Source: Cupriavidus numazuensis (GTDB taxonomy: Bacteria; Pseudomonadota; Gammaproteobacteria; Burkholderiales; Burkholderiaceae). From it: a stretch of DNA of 64,000 nucleotides. The stretch lies in NCBI RefSeq assembly GCF_905397435.1, contig NZ_CAJPVI010000046.1, positions 1 to 64,000 on the forward strand, in the 5' to 3' direction. Shown here piece after piece: positions 1 through 7,222 of the stretch. The position numbers and the translations under genes are program-made. The notes beneath the pieces are model-generated. The model had not been told where the DNA came from and searched no databases. It saw only the letters and a list, made by a program, of their open reading frames with translations. The first letter of the stretch is position 1; every line of letters starts with the position of its first letter.

Positions 1-588
1 CAGGCCGGCGTGGCGCAGCCAGGGCGCAGCGCCGGCCGGACCGCGCAGGCCGGCACGCAGGCCCAGGTTGCTGAGCGCGTCGAGGCAGGCGGCCATCGTC
101 GTGGTGGCAGGCGCCTGCGCGCCCAGCCCCGGCGCGTGCTTGACGCGACCGCGATAAAGGAAAGACAGGAAGCGGTGATTGAAGATGTCGAGCAGCTCCG
201 CCATGGCGTGGTCGCGCGCCGCGCGGCGCTCCAGCAGCAGCTCGGTGTAAGGCAATGGCAGCGGCCCATTTGCCCCCGCCAGCGACAGGGCCGGCGTGGT
301 CAGCGTGTAGGGCGGCTGGCCGGCCCCCGGGGGCAGCTCACTGTCGGCATGGTCGGCATCTTGCGGCGCACCGGCAACCACCGATGCCACATCGCGTGGC
401 TGGAAGGCCAGCGAGACCAGCCCGCGCAGGCGAACGGCCTCGCCGCTGCCGTCGCCGTGGCCGAGCGGATGCGTACCGGGCGTGGCCCGTTCCAGCAGGC
501 CGATGGCCTGGAACAGGTTGAACGCGGCGGGGTTGGCGGCGAGACGGTCGATCACAGCAGCGTCTGGCAGCCGGTCATCGGCTCCCAT
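1..588 (-). CDS. tssG: Type VI secretion baseplate protein TssG (partial, C-terminus outside window)
   Basis: The first 196 residues are visible and the frame stays open to the left edge. TssG (ImpH/VasB) forms the baseplate wedge with TssF and TssE, on which the contractile sheath is built. The start used is the ATG at 588, overlapping the end of tssF by 37 bases, as is common for this pair. The protein opens with a stretch containing AAFNLFQAIGLLER, and the middle holds LPLPYTELLLER and LLDIFNHRFLSFLYR, which are typical of the TssG N-terminal half. The position directly after tssF supports the call. It is partial only because of the window edge. Confidence 0.9.
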   Translation of the reverse strand, partial: MGADDRLPDAAVIDRLAANPAAFNLFQAIGLLERATPGTHPLGHGDGSGEAVRLRGLVSLAFQPRDVASVVAGAPQDADHADSELPPGAGQPPYTLTTPALSLAGANGPLPLPYTELLLERRAARDHAMAELLDIFNHRFLSFLYRGRVKHAPGLGAQAPATTTMAACLDALSNLGLRAGLRGPAGAAPWLRHAGL

Positions 589-2312
589 TGCTTCCATATC
601 TCGTCTCCGCGGCGCACCACCAGCCGCACAAAGGAATTGACCGAGGTGTACAACGCGAAGAAGCGCGCCAGCACGGCGCCCATCAACAGCGGCGATCCCC
701 CGGCAAAGGCGTCGGCATCGAACTCGATGGCGATCTCGGTGCCACGGCAGAAGCCGCGCCAGGCATCGCCGCCGATATGTGCGGTGACACCGCGCGATTG
801 CACGCTGCGTATGCCACGGATCTGTTCCAGTTCGCGGCTGCCGTCGGCGGCGAAGAGGCGCAGCATCTGCTGCACCTCGTGGCGACCGGTAGCACCGCTG
901 GCCAGCGTGCCGTGATGCAGCGTCAGCAACGACACCAGCCGCCACAGTGATTCGCCGCCCAGCGGCGGATTGCGCTGCACCGTCGGCTCGTACAGCAAAC
1001 GCACGCGCGCGTTCTGCGAGACGTTCTCCACCAGCATGCGCGCGCCCACCGGCACCTGCTCGGCCAGGCGCCGGTTGGTGCACAGCACGTTGGCATAGGC
1101 GACCGGCGCTGCCGGCTGGCCGGTGGACTTGCCCGCATCGACAAAGCTCAGGTAGGTGTCGGTGCCGGACAGGCCGGGCCGCAGGGTCGGCTCGCGGCGG
1201 GTCCACCAATACACCCCATCGGCGCCCGCGTCGCCGCTGGCCGCGGCAACCGGTGGCACTGCCTGGGTTCGATCGCTGGCCGGATCGGACAGCACGACCG
1301 AGCTGACCGAATGGATCTCGGTGGCGGCCTCGCGCCGCTGGTCCGCCACCAGCCGGTACTCGTAGTGACGCTGGTCGAGCACGATCGGCTCGCTGGTCTG
1401 CGAGAACAGGTTGATGGCCGGCACGCAGCCGAGACGGAAATTGCTGGCGCCGATGCGCGCCATGCCGCGCGACACGCGCGCCAGACGCAGCACGATATCG
1501 CAGCGCGTACCGCGCCCAAGCCGGCCCGCGGGCAACGCCAGATCGAAGAAGTGGAACTTGCGCGGAAAGGCGAAGTACTCCTGCATCAACCCATAAGCCG
1601 GTTGCGCATTGGGCGGCTGCGGCAGCACGGCCTCGTCCGCATCGTAGCCGACCTCACGCCAGGCCGAAGCCGGCAGCAGCGAGGCCTCGCCGTCGCACGG
1701 CTCGATGCGCACGCCGGCCACCCCGCTCACCAGCAGTTCGTAAAGCGGCATCGTCACCATCCAGTCGCCATGCAGGTGCAGGCGCAGCGTGGTGAGTTCC
1801 AGCTCCGAGAAGTCGACACCGTCGGCACAGGCAAGCGTCAGGCGCAGCGTATGGTCCTGGTCGAGCCGGGCCTGCTCGACCGTCAGCGGCCACAGCGTCG
1901 TGTCCCAGCTGGTGCGGAAGCGGCAGGTCTGATCGTTCTCGGTGCGGGCCTGCAGTCCGGTATGGCGAGGTACCCGGTAGCCCGCGGTGACCTTGCCCTG
2001 GCTCGGGTCGAGCGCGAACTGCACCACGGTCATCGAGGGCAGCGGCTGCACCAGCGCCGGGCAGACGTTTTCCAGCAGCGACGATGCGACCTGCGGAAAG
2101 GACTGGTCGAGATCGCGGTGCACACGTGCGGCCAGGAAGGCTGTCGCCTCGATCAGGCGTTCGGTATGCGGGTCAAGCGATTCGGTGCCGTGCAGCGCCA
2201 GGCGCGACGCCACCTTGGGATAGCGTTCGGCGAAAGCCGCGCCCTGCGTACGCAGATAGGACAGCTCCCGCTTGTAGTAGTGCAGGATGTCGCCTTCGCC
2301 CAGCTCAGCCAT
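552..2312 (-). CDS. tssF: Type VI secretion baseplate protein TssF
   Basis: TssF (ImpG/VasA) is the large wedge protein of the type VI baseplate. The product is 586 residues, within the usual 580-620 range. It begins MAELGEGDILHYYKREL and continues with AAFAERYPKVASRL and SLDPHTERLIEATAFLAARV, the conserved family N-terminus. A longer open frame reaches 2399, but the ATG at 2312 matches the family start and overlaps the tssE stop by 8 bases, which indicates translational coupling. It lies between tssE and tssG in the standard order. No truncation is seen. Confidence 0.95.
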   Translation of the reverse strand: MAELGEGDILHYYKRELSYLRTQGAAFAERYPKVASRLALHGTESLDPHTERLIEATAFLAARVHRDLDQSFPQVASSLLENVCPALVQPLPSMTVVQFALDPSQGKVTAGYRVPRHTGLQARTENDQTCRFRTSWDTTLWPLTVEQARLDQDHTLRLTLACADGVDFSELELTTLRLHLHGDWMVTMPLYELLVSGVAGVRIEPCDGEASLLPASAWREVGYDADEAVLPQPPNAQPAYGLMQEYFAFPRKFHFFDLALPAGRLGRGTRCDIVLRLARVSRGMARIGASNFRLGCVPAINLFSQTSEPIVLDQRHYEYRLVADQRREAATEIHSVSSVVLSDPASDRTQAVPPVAAASGDAGADGVYWWTRREPTLRPGLSGTDTYLSFVDAGKSTGQPAAPVAYANVLCTNRRLAEQVPVGARMLVENVSQNARVRLLYEPTVQRNPPLGGESLWRLVSLLTLHHGTLASGATGRHEVQQMLRLFAADGSRELEQIRGIRSVQSRGVTAHIGGDAWRGFCRGTEIAIEFDADAFAGGSPLLMGAVLARFFALYTSVNSFVRLVVRRGDEIWKQWEPMTGCQTLL

Positions 2313-2769
2313 GATCGGCCCCGCGCAGCTGGGCCGTCTCGTCGCCTGCGGCCAGTTCGAACGAAACCCGCTCGGGCGCCTGGCCAAGACAAAGCTCACC
2401 GTCGATCAGCAGGACCGGCTGCGCCAACGCGGTGTTCAAAGGGGGACTAAATTGCACGTTCACGTTGCGCAGCCGCGGCTCGAACAAGGTCACGGCATGC
2501 CGCACCAGCGCGGCAATCAGCGCGCGGTCCGGGCCGGACTGCAGCGAACGCGAAGAGCAGTCGGGCAGGCCGTAATCAAGCACCGTGCCCTCGCTGGCGA
2601 GGAAAGCTTCGGCGGACAGGCGCGAGCGCGTATTGAGCAGGCGTCCCAGTTCGCGCGCCACCGATTGGCGCAACTGCGCCCCGTCGAGCAGGTGCGCCGA
2701 CGGCTCGGTGCCGCCGGACGCCAGCCGTTCGAACAGGGGCACGGGTGCGCCGCTGATGATCGTCGCCAT
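2305..2769 (-). CDS. tssE: Type VI secretion baseplate protein TssE (gp25-like)
   Basis: TssE is the small gp25-like (lysozyme-related, not enzymatic) baseplate protein that helps initiate sheath assembly. It has 154 residues, a normal length. Visible family features are PLFERLAS near the N-terminus, SVARELGRLLNTR, the conserved VLDYGLPD segment around residue 63 and the FEPRLRNVNV strand near residue 96. Its stop overlaps the tssF start by 8 bases, and hcp lies 41 bases upstream, giving the common hcp-tssE-tssF-tssG order. Confidence 0.93.
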   Translation of the reverse strand: MATIISGAPVPLFERLASGGTEPSAHLLDGAQLRQSVARELGRLLNTRSRLSAEAFLASEGTVLDYGLPDCSSRSLQSGPDRALIAALVRHAVTLFEPRLRNVNVQFSPPLNTALAQPVLLIDGELCLGQAPERVSFELAAGDETAQLRGADHG

Positions 2770-2810
2770 GGGATCGCCTCGGGCTCAGGTCCGCCAGGCA
2801 GGCCTGCCGC

Positions 2811-3293
2811 TCAGGAAACGGCCTTGTTGGTAGCCAGGTCCCAGCCGAAAGCGGCCGTGCCCTGCTTCTTCGAGTCCGAACCCTGCTTGGTGTATTCGAC
2901 CTTGATCTCGGTGAAGTCCAGGCAGAACGTGTCCATCGCTTCGCTGCCGCCACCGCCGGTGCTGATGTTGCTGACCATGGTGTTCTTCAGCGTGTAGGTC
3001 ATCAGCGGCATGAACGTGTCGCCCTCGTTGCGCCCCATCAGCAGCTTGACCACGCCAAGGTCCTTGCCGCCGGCGCAGGCGCCGTACAGGCCCGGGGTGG
3101 CCTGGTCGGTCATCTTGCTGAGGGTGATGTTCTGGAAGTCCGGGCGACCCATGGTGCGCTCGGAATTGGAGACATCCCGGTTCATGTGCATCGATACACC
3201 ATTGCTGAAAGACATGATCTGGATCTTGTCTTCGTGGCCGGTGATCTTGGTGTTGCCCTTGATATCAGTGATCTCGAGGATGATGGTGTCCAT
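2811..3293 (-). CDS. hcp: Type VI secretion tube protein Hcp
   Basis: Hcp forms hexameric rings that stack into the inner tube fired by the sheath, and it also carries some effectors. The product is 160 residues, the normal size. It begins MDTIILEITDIKG and contains HEDKIQIMSFSNGVSM and a C-terminal EIKVEYTKQGSDSKKQG strand, typical of the Hcp barrel. It stands between tssC (101 bases upstream) and tssE (41 bases downstream). No extended toxin domain is fused to it. The 101-base gap to tssC may hold a processing site or extra promoter, but I see no clear signal. Confidence 0.95.
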   Translation of the reverse strand: MDTIILEITDIKGNTKITGHEDKIQIMSFSNGVSMHMNRDVSNSERTMGRPDFQNITLSKMTDQATPGLYGACAGGKDLGVVKLLMGRNEGDTFMPLMTYTLKNTMVSNISTGGGGSEAMDTFCLDFTEIKVEYTKQGSDSKKQGTAAFGWDLATNKAVS

Positions 3294-3394
3294 GGCTTGT
3301 TTGGCTCCGGAGAAACTCGGGTAAGGTCAGCAGGCTGGCTGCGGTGCAAGGGGGCGGCATCGTCCCGCCGCCTTGCACCGCGCGACGGTATCGA

Positions 3395-4897
3395 TCAGGC
3401 GGCTGCGGCCGGCAATTCGGCCACCAGGCGCATCGATGCGGTCAGCTCTTCCATCTGGAAGTGCGGCTTCAGGAAGCAGGTCGCACGATAGGCGCCCGGC
3501 TTGCCCGGCACTTCCGTCACATCGACCCGTGCCTCGCTGAGCGGGAACCGCGCCTTGGCTTCCTGCGACGCCGACGGGTTGATCAGCACGTAATCCGCGA
3601 TCCAGTTGTTGAGGAAGTTCTCCACGTCGGTGCGGTTCTGGAAGCTACCCACCTTGTCGCGCATGATCACCTTCAGGTAATGCGCGAAGCGCGATGCCGC
3701 CAGCACGTACGGCAGGCGTGCCGACAGCTGCGCGTTGGCGTTGGCCGAGTCCTTGTTGTAGATCTTGGGCTTGTTGGCGGTCTGGCTGCCGAAGAAGGTG
3801 GCGCTGTTGGAGCCCTTGGCGTTGACGATGGCGATGAAGCCGAGGTCGTTGAGCTCCTTCTCGCGACGGTCGGTGATGGTCACCTCGGTCGGGCACTTGA
3901 GCACCACGTCGCCTTCGTCGGTCTTGTAGGCGTGGGCAACCATGCCGTCCACCTTGCCGCCGCCTTCCACGCCGCGGATCGCGGTTGCCCAGCCGTAGCG
4001 GGAGAAGGCGCCGGTGATGCGCAGACCGAGCTGGTAGGCCGAGTTGGCCCACAGGTACTTGCCGTGATCGGTGCCGTCGACGTCTTCCTCGAAGTTGAAG
4101 TTCTCGACGGGGTTGGTCTTGGCGCCGTACGGCAGGCGTGCCGCGTAGGACGGCAGCACCAGCGACACATAGCGCGAATCCTCCGACTCGCGGAAGGAGC
4201 GCCAGGCAGCCAGCTCGGCGCTCTCGAAGATCTTCGAGAGGTCGCGCGCCACGCCCAGGTCGGTGAACGTCTTGAGGTCGAACAGGCTCGGCGCGGCCGA
4301 GGCAATGAACGGTGCGTGGGCGGCTGCGGCCACCTTCGACACGCGCTCCAGCAGCGCCAGGTCCTGCGGATGGCGGCCAAAGCTGTAGTCGCCGATCAGC
4401 ACGGTGTAGGGATAGCCGCCGAAGGTGCCGTACTCTTCTTCGTAGACCTTCTTGAACAGCACGCTCATGTCGTGGTCGACCGCCGACTCCAGGTCCTTCA
4501 GCAGGTCGCGCTTGCTGACGTTGAGCAGGCGCAGCTTCAGGTTCTGGCCGGTCTCGGTGCCGTACACCATGTCATGCAGGCCGGTCCACGACGCTTCCAG
4601 CGCCTGGAAGTCCGCGTCGTGCATGATCGCGTTGAGCTGGTCGGAGATCAGCTGGTCGATCTCGGCCACGCGCTCGTTGATGGTTGCCACCAGGCTCTTG
4701 TCGGGGCTGGTGCGCATGCCTTCGTCGAGAATCTGCGAGGCCAACTGGCCGATCAGCTTCTTCGCGTAGACGCTCTGCGATGGCTCCACGGCCATGTTGC
4801 CTTCCTGCACGATGCGCTCGAGCAGGGTCAGTTCGGTTGCGGCAGCGGCCGCCGCCGTCGATTCGGTCGCCGCTTCGGCGATAGGATTGCTTGCCAT
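3395..4897 (-). CDS. tssC: Type VI secretion contractile sheath large subunit TssC
   Basis: TssC (VipB/ImpC) pairs with TssB to make the contractile sheath. The product is 500 residues, the usual length. The ATG at 4897 is chosen over a GTG nine bases upstream because GAGGG lies eight bases before it. Family features are LLERIVQEGNM, ALEASWTGLHDMVYGTE, VLIGDYSFGRHPQDLALL and the C-terminal NNWIADYVLINP segment. An Ala-rich N-terminal stretch precedes the conserved part. It is separated from tssB by 43 bases. Confidence 0.96.
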   Translation of the reverse strand: MASNPIAEAATESTAAAAAATELTLLERIVQEGNMAVEPSQSVYAKKLIGQLASQILDEGMRTSPDKSLVATINERVAEIDQLISDQLNAIMHDADFQALEASWTGLHDMVYGTETGQNLKLRLLNVSKRDLLKDLESAVDHDMSVLFKKVYEEEYGTFGGYPYTVLIGDYSFGRHPQDLALLERVSKVAAAAHAPFIASAAPSLFDLKTFTDLGVARDLSKIFESAELAAWRSFRESEDSRYVSLVLPSYAARLPYGAKTNPVENFNFEEDVDGTDHGKYLWANSAYQLGLRITGAFSRYGWATAIRGVEGGGKVDGMVAHAYKTDEGDVVLKCPTEVTITDRREKELNDLGFIAIVNAKGSNSATFFGSQTANKPKIYNKDSANANAQLSARLPYVLAASRFAHYLKVIMRDKVGSFQNRTDVENFLNNWIADYVLINPSASQEAKARFPLSEARVDVTEVPGKPGAYRATCFLKPHFQMEELTASMRLVAELPAAAA

Positions 4898-4940
4898 CTG
4901 GATCACCCTCAGGGAATTCGTTGCTTCCTATGCTTCGGAC

Positions 4941-5489
4941 TTAGCTGGCGTCGGCCGGCGTTTCTGCGGCTACTTCGCTCGCTGCGGCCGGCTGGCCGGC
5001 GTCGGCTTCGCTGCGCACCTTCTTCAGCTCATCGGCATCGCGCACGATGCGCTCGAGCAGCGAGTCGAGCTCGTCGTTGCCGTCGAGCTTGCCCAACAGG
5101 TCGCGCAGTTGCTGGCGCGCCTCGAGCAGCTTGGCCAGGCGCGGAATCTGCCCCACCAGGCTTTCCGGATGGAAGTCGGCGAACTTCTCGAAGTTCAGTT
5201 CGACCTTCAGGTTGGACTGCCCGTCCTTCATGGTGTCGGGAACCGACAGCTCCAGGCGCGGCGCGATCTTGCCCATGATCTCGTCGAAGTTGTCGCGGTC
5301 GACCTCGACGAAGCGGCGCTCCTTCAGCTTGGGCAGCGGCTCGGCGGGATGGCCCGACAGGTCGGCCAGAAGGCCGACCACCATGGGCAATTCACGCTTC
5401 TCGATGGCGTCACCCACTTCGACGTCGTACGAGATCTGGACACGGGGCGGGCGATTGCGCCCGACCCACTTCTGCAGGCTATTGGACAT
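4941..5489 (-). CDS. tssB: Type VI secretion contractile sheath small subunit TssB
   Basis: TssB (VipA/ImpB) is the small sheath subunit. The ATG at 5489 gives 182 residues and has GGAGAG close upstream; the open frame extends 12 codons further but lacks family sequence there. The protein begins MSNSLQKWVGRNRPPRVQIS, followed by VEVGDAIEKRELPMVVGLLADLSG, which is diagnostic. The last 20 residues are an Ala/Glu-rich tail. It is the first gene of this minus-strand run, so the operon promoter should lie in 5490-6057. Confidence 0.96.
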   Translation of the reverse strand: MSNSLQKWVGRNRPPRVQISYDVEVGDAIEKRELPMVVGLLADLSGHPAEPLPKLKERRFVEVDRDNFDEIMGKIAPRLELSVPDTMKDGQSNLKVELNFEKFADFHPESLVGQIPRLAKLLEARQQLRDLLGKLDGNDELDSLLERIVRDADELKKVRSEADAGQPAAASEVAAETPADAS

Positions 5490-6057
5490 GGAACTCTCCG
5501 GAAGGACTTGAATGCGTCCGAACAATCATCGAATTCGCACAAATATCGTGCGCATGGCAAAGCCCCCCGGCGTAGACGAAATCATCGTCCCACGCCGAGG
5601 TCGAAGACGGCCTACGCCGCATCAGCCGCAAGGCAAGCCTTCTTTGGCAATCTTTGTGTTTTAGCTACCCGTTCCTATCGGGACGGCGTGCACAGGCAGC
5701 GGGCGCTGCCAGCTCGTTCGCCCCGTCAGGCTCTCTTTTTGCCCCGGAACTTGTTGTGTCAGAAACAACACGACATCCCCGGGAAAACCCCTACTTCCGC
5801 GCTTTTGACCCCTAAATCTTTGTGTTTCTGTTGGTTGTGCAACGGAAGTCAGGCGAAATTTACGCTGTGCCACTTGGACAGGACAATACCTGTAATCCGG
5901 TATTTTCTGTAGTTCGCGCAAAGTTGCCAGAAACGCGAAAGTCGATGGCATCGAATTGCTCATTTTTGGGTATTCTGAGAGCGATGCATTGATGTCAGTT
6001 TTCTGCCTGCGGCGTGGACGGCAAAAGTGTGGCTCGCCCGTCAACCCTCATTTCCAC
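5490..6057. promoter_or_regulatory. Divergent intergenic region between tssB and the LuxR-type regulator
   Basis: This 568-base region separates the minus-strand type VI genes from the plus-strand regulator gene and must carry promoters for one or both. It is more AT-rich than its surroundings, especially around 5810-5970. An inverted repeat AATACC-N8-GGTATT lies at 5885-5904, and a looser TGTTG-N9-CAACA lies near 5757-5775. I see no convincing sigma-70 or sigma-54 promoter by eye and no credible gene. Confidence 0.5.
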
Positions 6058-6765
6058 ATGAATCCAACTATTGCCAACAAGAAGCCTGCGCTGTCGGGGA
6101 ACCTCTTGCTGGTCGGACACGAAAAGCGTATGCGCGCCCGCCTCTGCGCGATCCTCTCGGATCTCGACTACACGGCAGACGCACTCGCCTACACCTGCTG
6201 CCCCGACGAGGCCCATGCCCTGCTGGTCGAACGCCCATTCGACATGGCCCTGGTCGACAGCAGCCTGGCCAAAGGCAATGGCATCGACCTGATCGGCGCG
6301 CTGCATGCGCGCGATCCGCGCCTGCCGATCGTGGTGATCTCCGATCCGGCCGCCGAAGCCGACGTAATGAGTGCCTTGCGCGCCGGAGCCAGCGGCTACC
6401 TGCTCAAGGAACGCGACGACACTGAACTCTCGGTCTGCCTGCGCAGTGCCCTGCGCGGCGGCATGCCGATCGATCCGTTCATCGCCAGGCAAGTCCTGCA
6501 GTCGCTGGTGCCTGCCGACCCGCACGCCGCCTGCAGCCCGGCCGCCGGCCGCGCCGGCGCCGTGGCCAGGGGCCCGCTGAGCGCGCGCGAACTGGAGATC
6601 CTGCGCTGCATCGACCGGGGCGCGACCAACCGCGAAATCGCCGCCGCGCTGTCGCTGTCCACGTTGACCATCGAATCGCACGTCAAGAACATCCACAAGA
6701 AACTGGGCGTCAAGACGCGCACGCAGGCCACCTTTGAAGCGCGCCGGTATGGGCTGCTGAACTAA
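6058..6765 (+). CDS. NarL/FixJ-type response regulator with LuxR helix-turn-helix
   Basis: A two-domain transcription regulator of 235 residues. The receiver domain spans roughly residues 14-125 with a probable phospho-acceptor Asp67 (in DMALVDSSL) and a conserved Lys in GYLLKERDD. The acidic pair normally found after the first strand is replaced by VGHEKR, leaving one Glu, so phosphorylation may be atypical. The LuxR DNA-binding domain (LSARELEILRCIDRG ... TIESHVKNIHKKLGV) fills the last 65 residues. The ATG at 6058 fits the family start; the open frame extends 34 codons further upstream. No histidine kinase lies beside it. Divergence from the type VI operon makes it a candidate regulator of that operon, which is inference. 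Confidence 0.85.
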   Translation: MNPTIANKKPALSGNLLLVGHEKRMRARLCAILSDLDYTADALAYTCCPDEAHALLVERPFDMALVDSSLAKGNGIDLIGALHARDPRLPIVVISDPAAEADVMSALRAGASGYLLKERDDTELSVCLRSALRGGMPIDPFIARQVLQSLVPADPHAACSPAAGRAGAVARGPLSARELEILRCIDRGATNREIAAALSLSTLTIESHVKNIHKKLGVKTRTQATFEARRYGLLN

Positions 6766-7222
6766 GCGGCCATTTTGAAAATTCGCCGCAGATGAGTTCC
6801 GGTAAAAGCCGCCCATCGCTTTTAGCTCGTCCGTCCTCGGACCGGTGGCCACTTTCTAGGGCAGATCAATCGGTTCCCTGGCGACGGCAACCGCGCCCCT
6901 GAAGTCTTCCAGCACTCCAGATCATCTCGATCCCGCTCCAGTGTCCTCTGGCGGGCGCGGCCCGCAGCCGGTGGGCCGGCACGCTGGCAGTCACCGCGTG
7001 CAGTAGCGATGTCGAAGCAAGGCCCGTCGTGGAACAGGTCCCTGCGTGACAAGAACGCCTGAGGGAATCATTCAATCATGACGTGATGCTTTCGGCGCAT
7101 GTCGCGCCGGTTCCACGCAGGGAGCGTGGACAAACGCGCATGCTGCTTGTCGGGTGGGCTGACCTCGGCTAGCCTGCTATCGATGTCGATTCTTCGCTGC
7201 GCTGCGCTGCGATACCCATTTG
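6766..7222. other. Intergenic region with no recognised gene
   Basis: About 457 bases between the response regulator and the GGDEF-EAL gene. Short open frames on the minus strand are made of Arg-rich, low-complexity translations and have no ribosome binding site, so I do not call them. A weak AAAAGC/GCTTTT hairpin near 6813-6832 could end the upstream transcript. The promoter of the downstream gene is presumably in the last 150 bases, but no clear box is visible. Confidence 0.4.

Noticed and set aside
3344-5278. 644-residue plus-strand frame opposite tssC and tssB
   Set aside because: It covers two well-conserved type VI genes in antisense and shows no recognisable domain.
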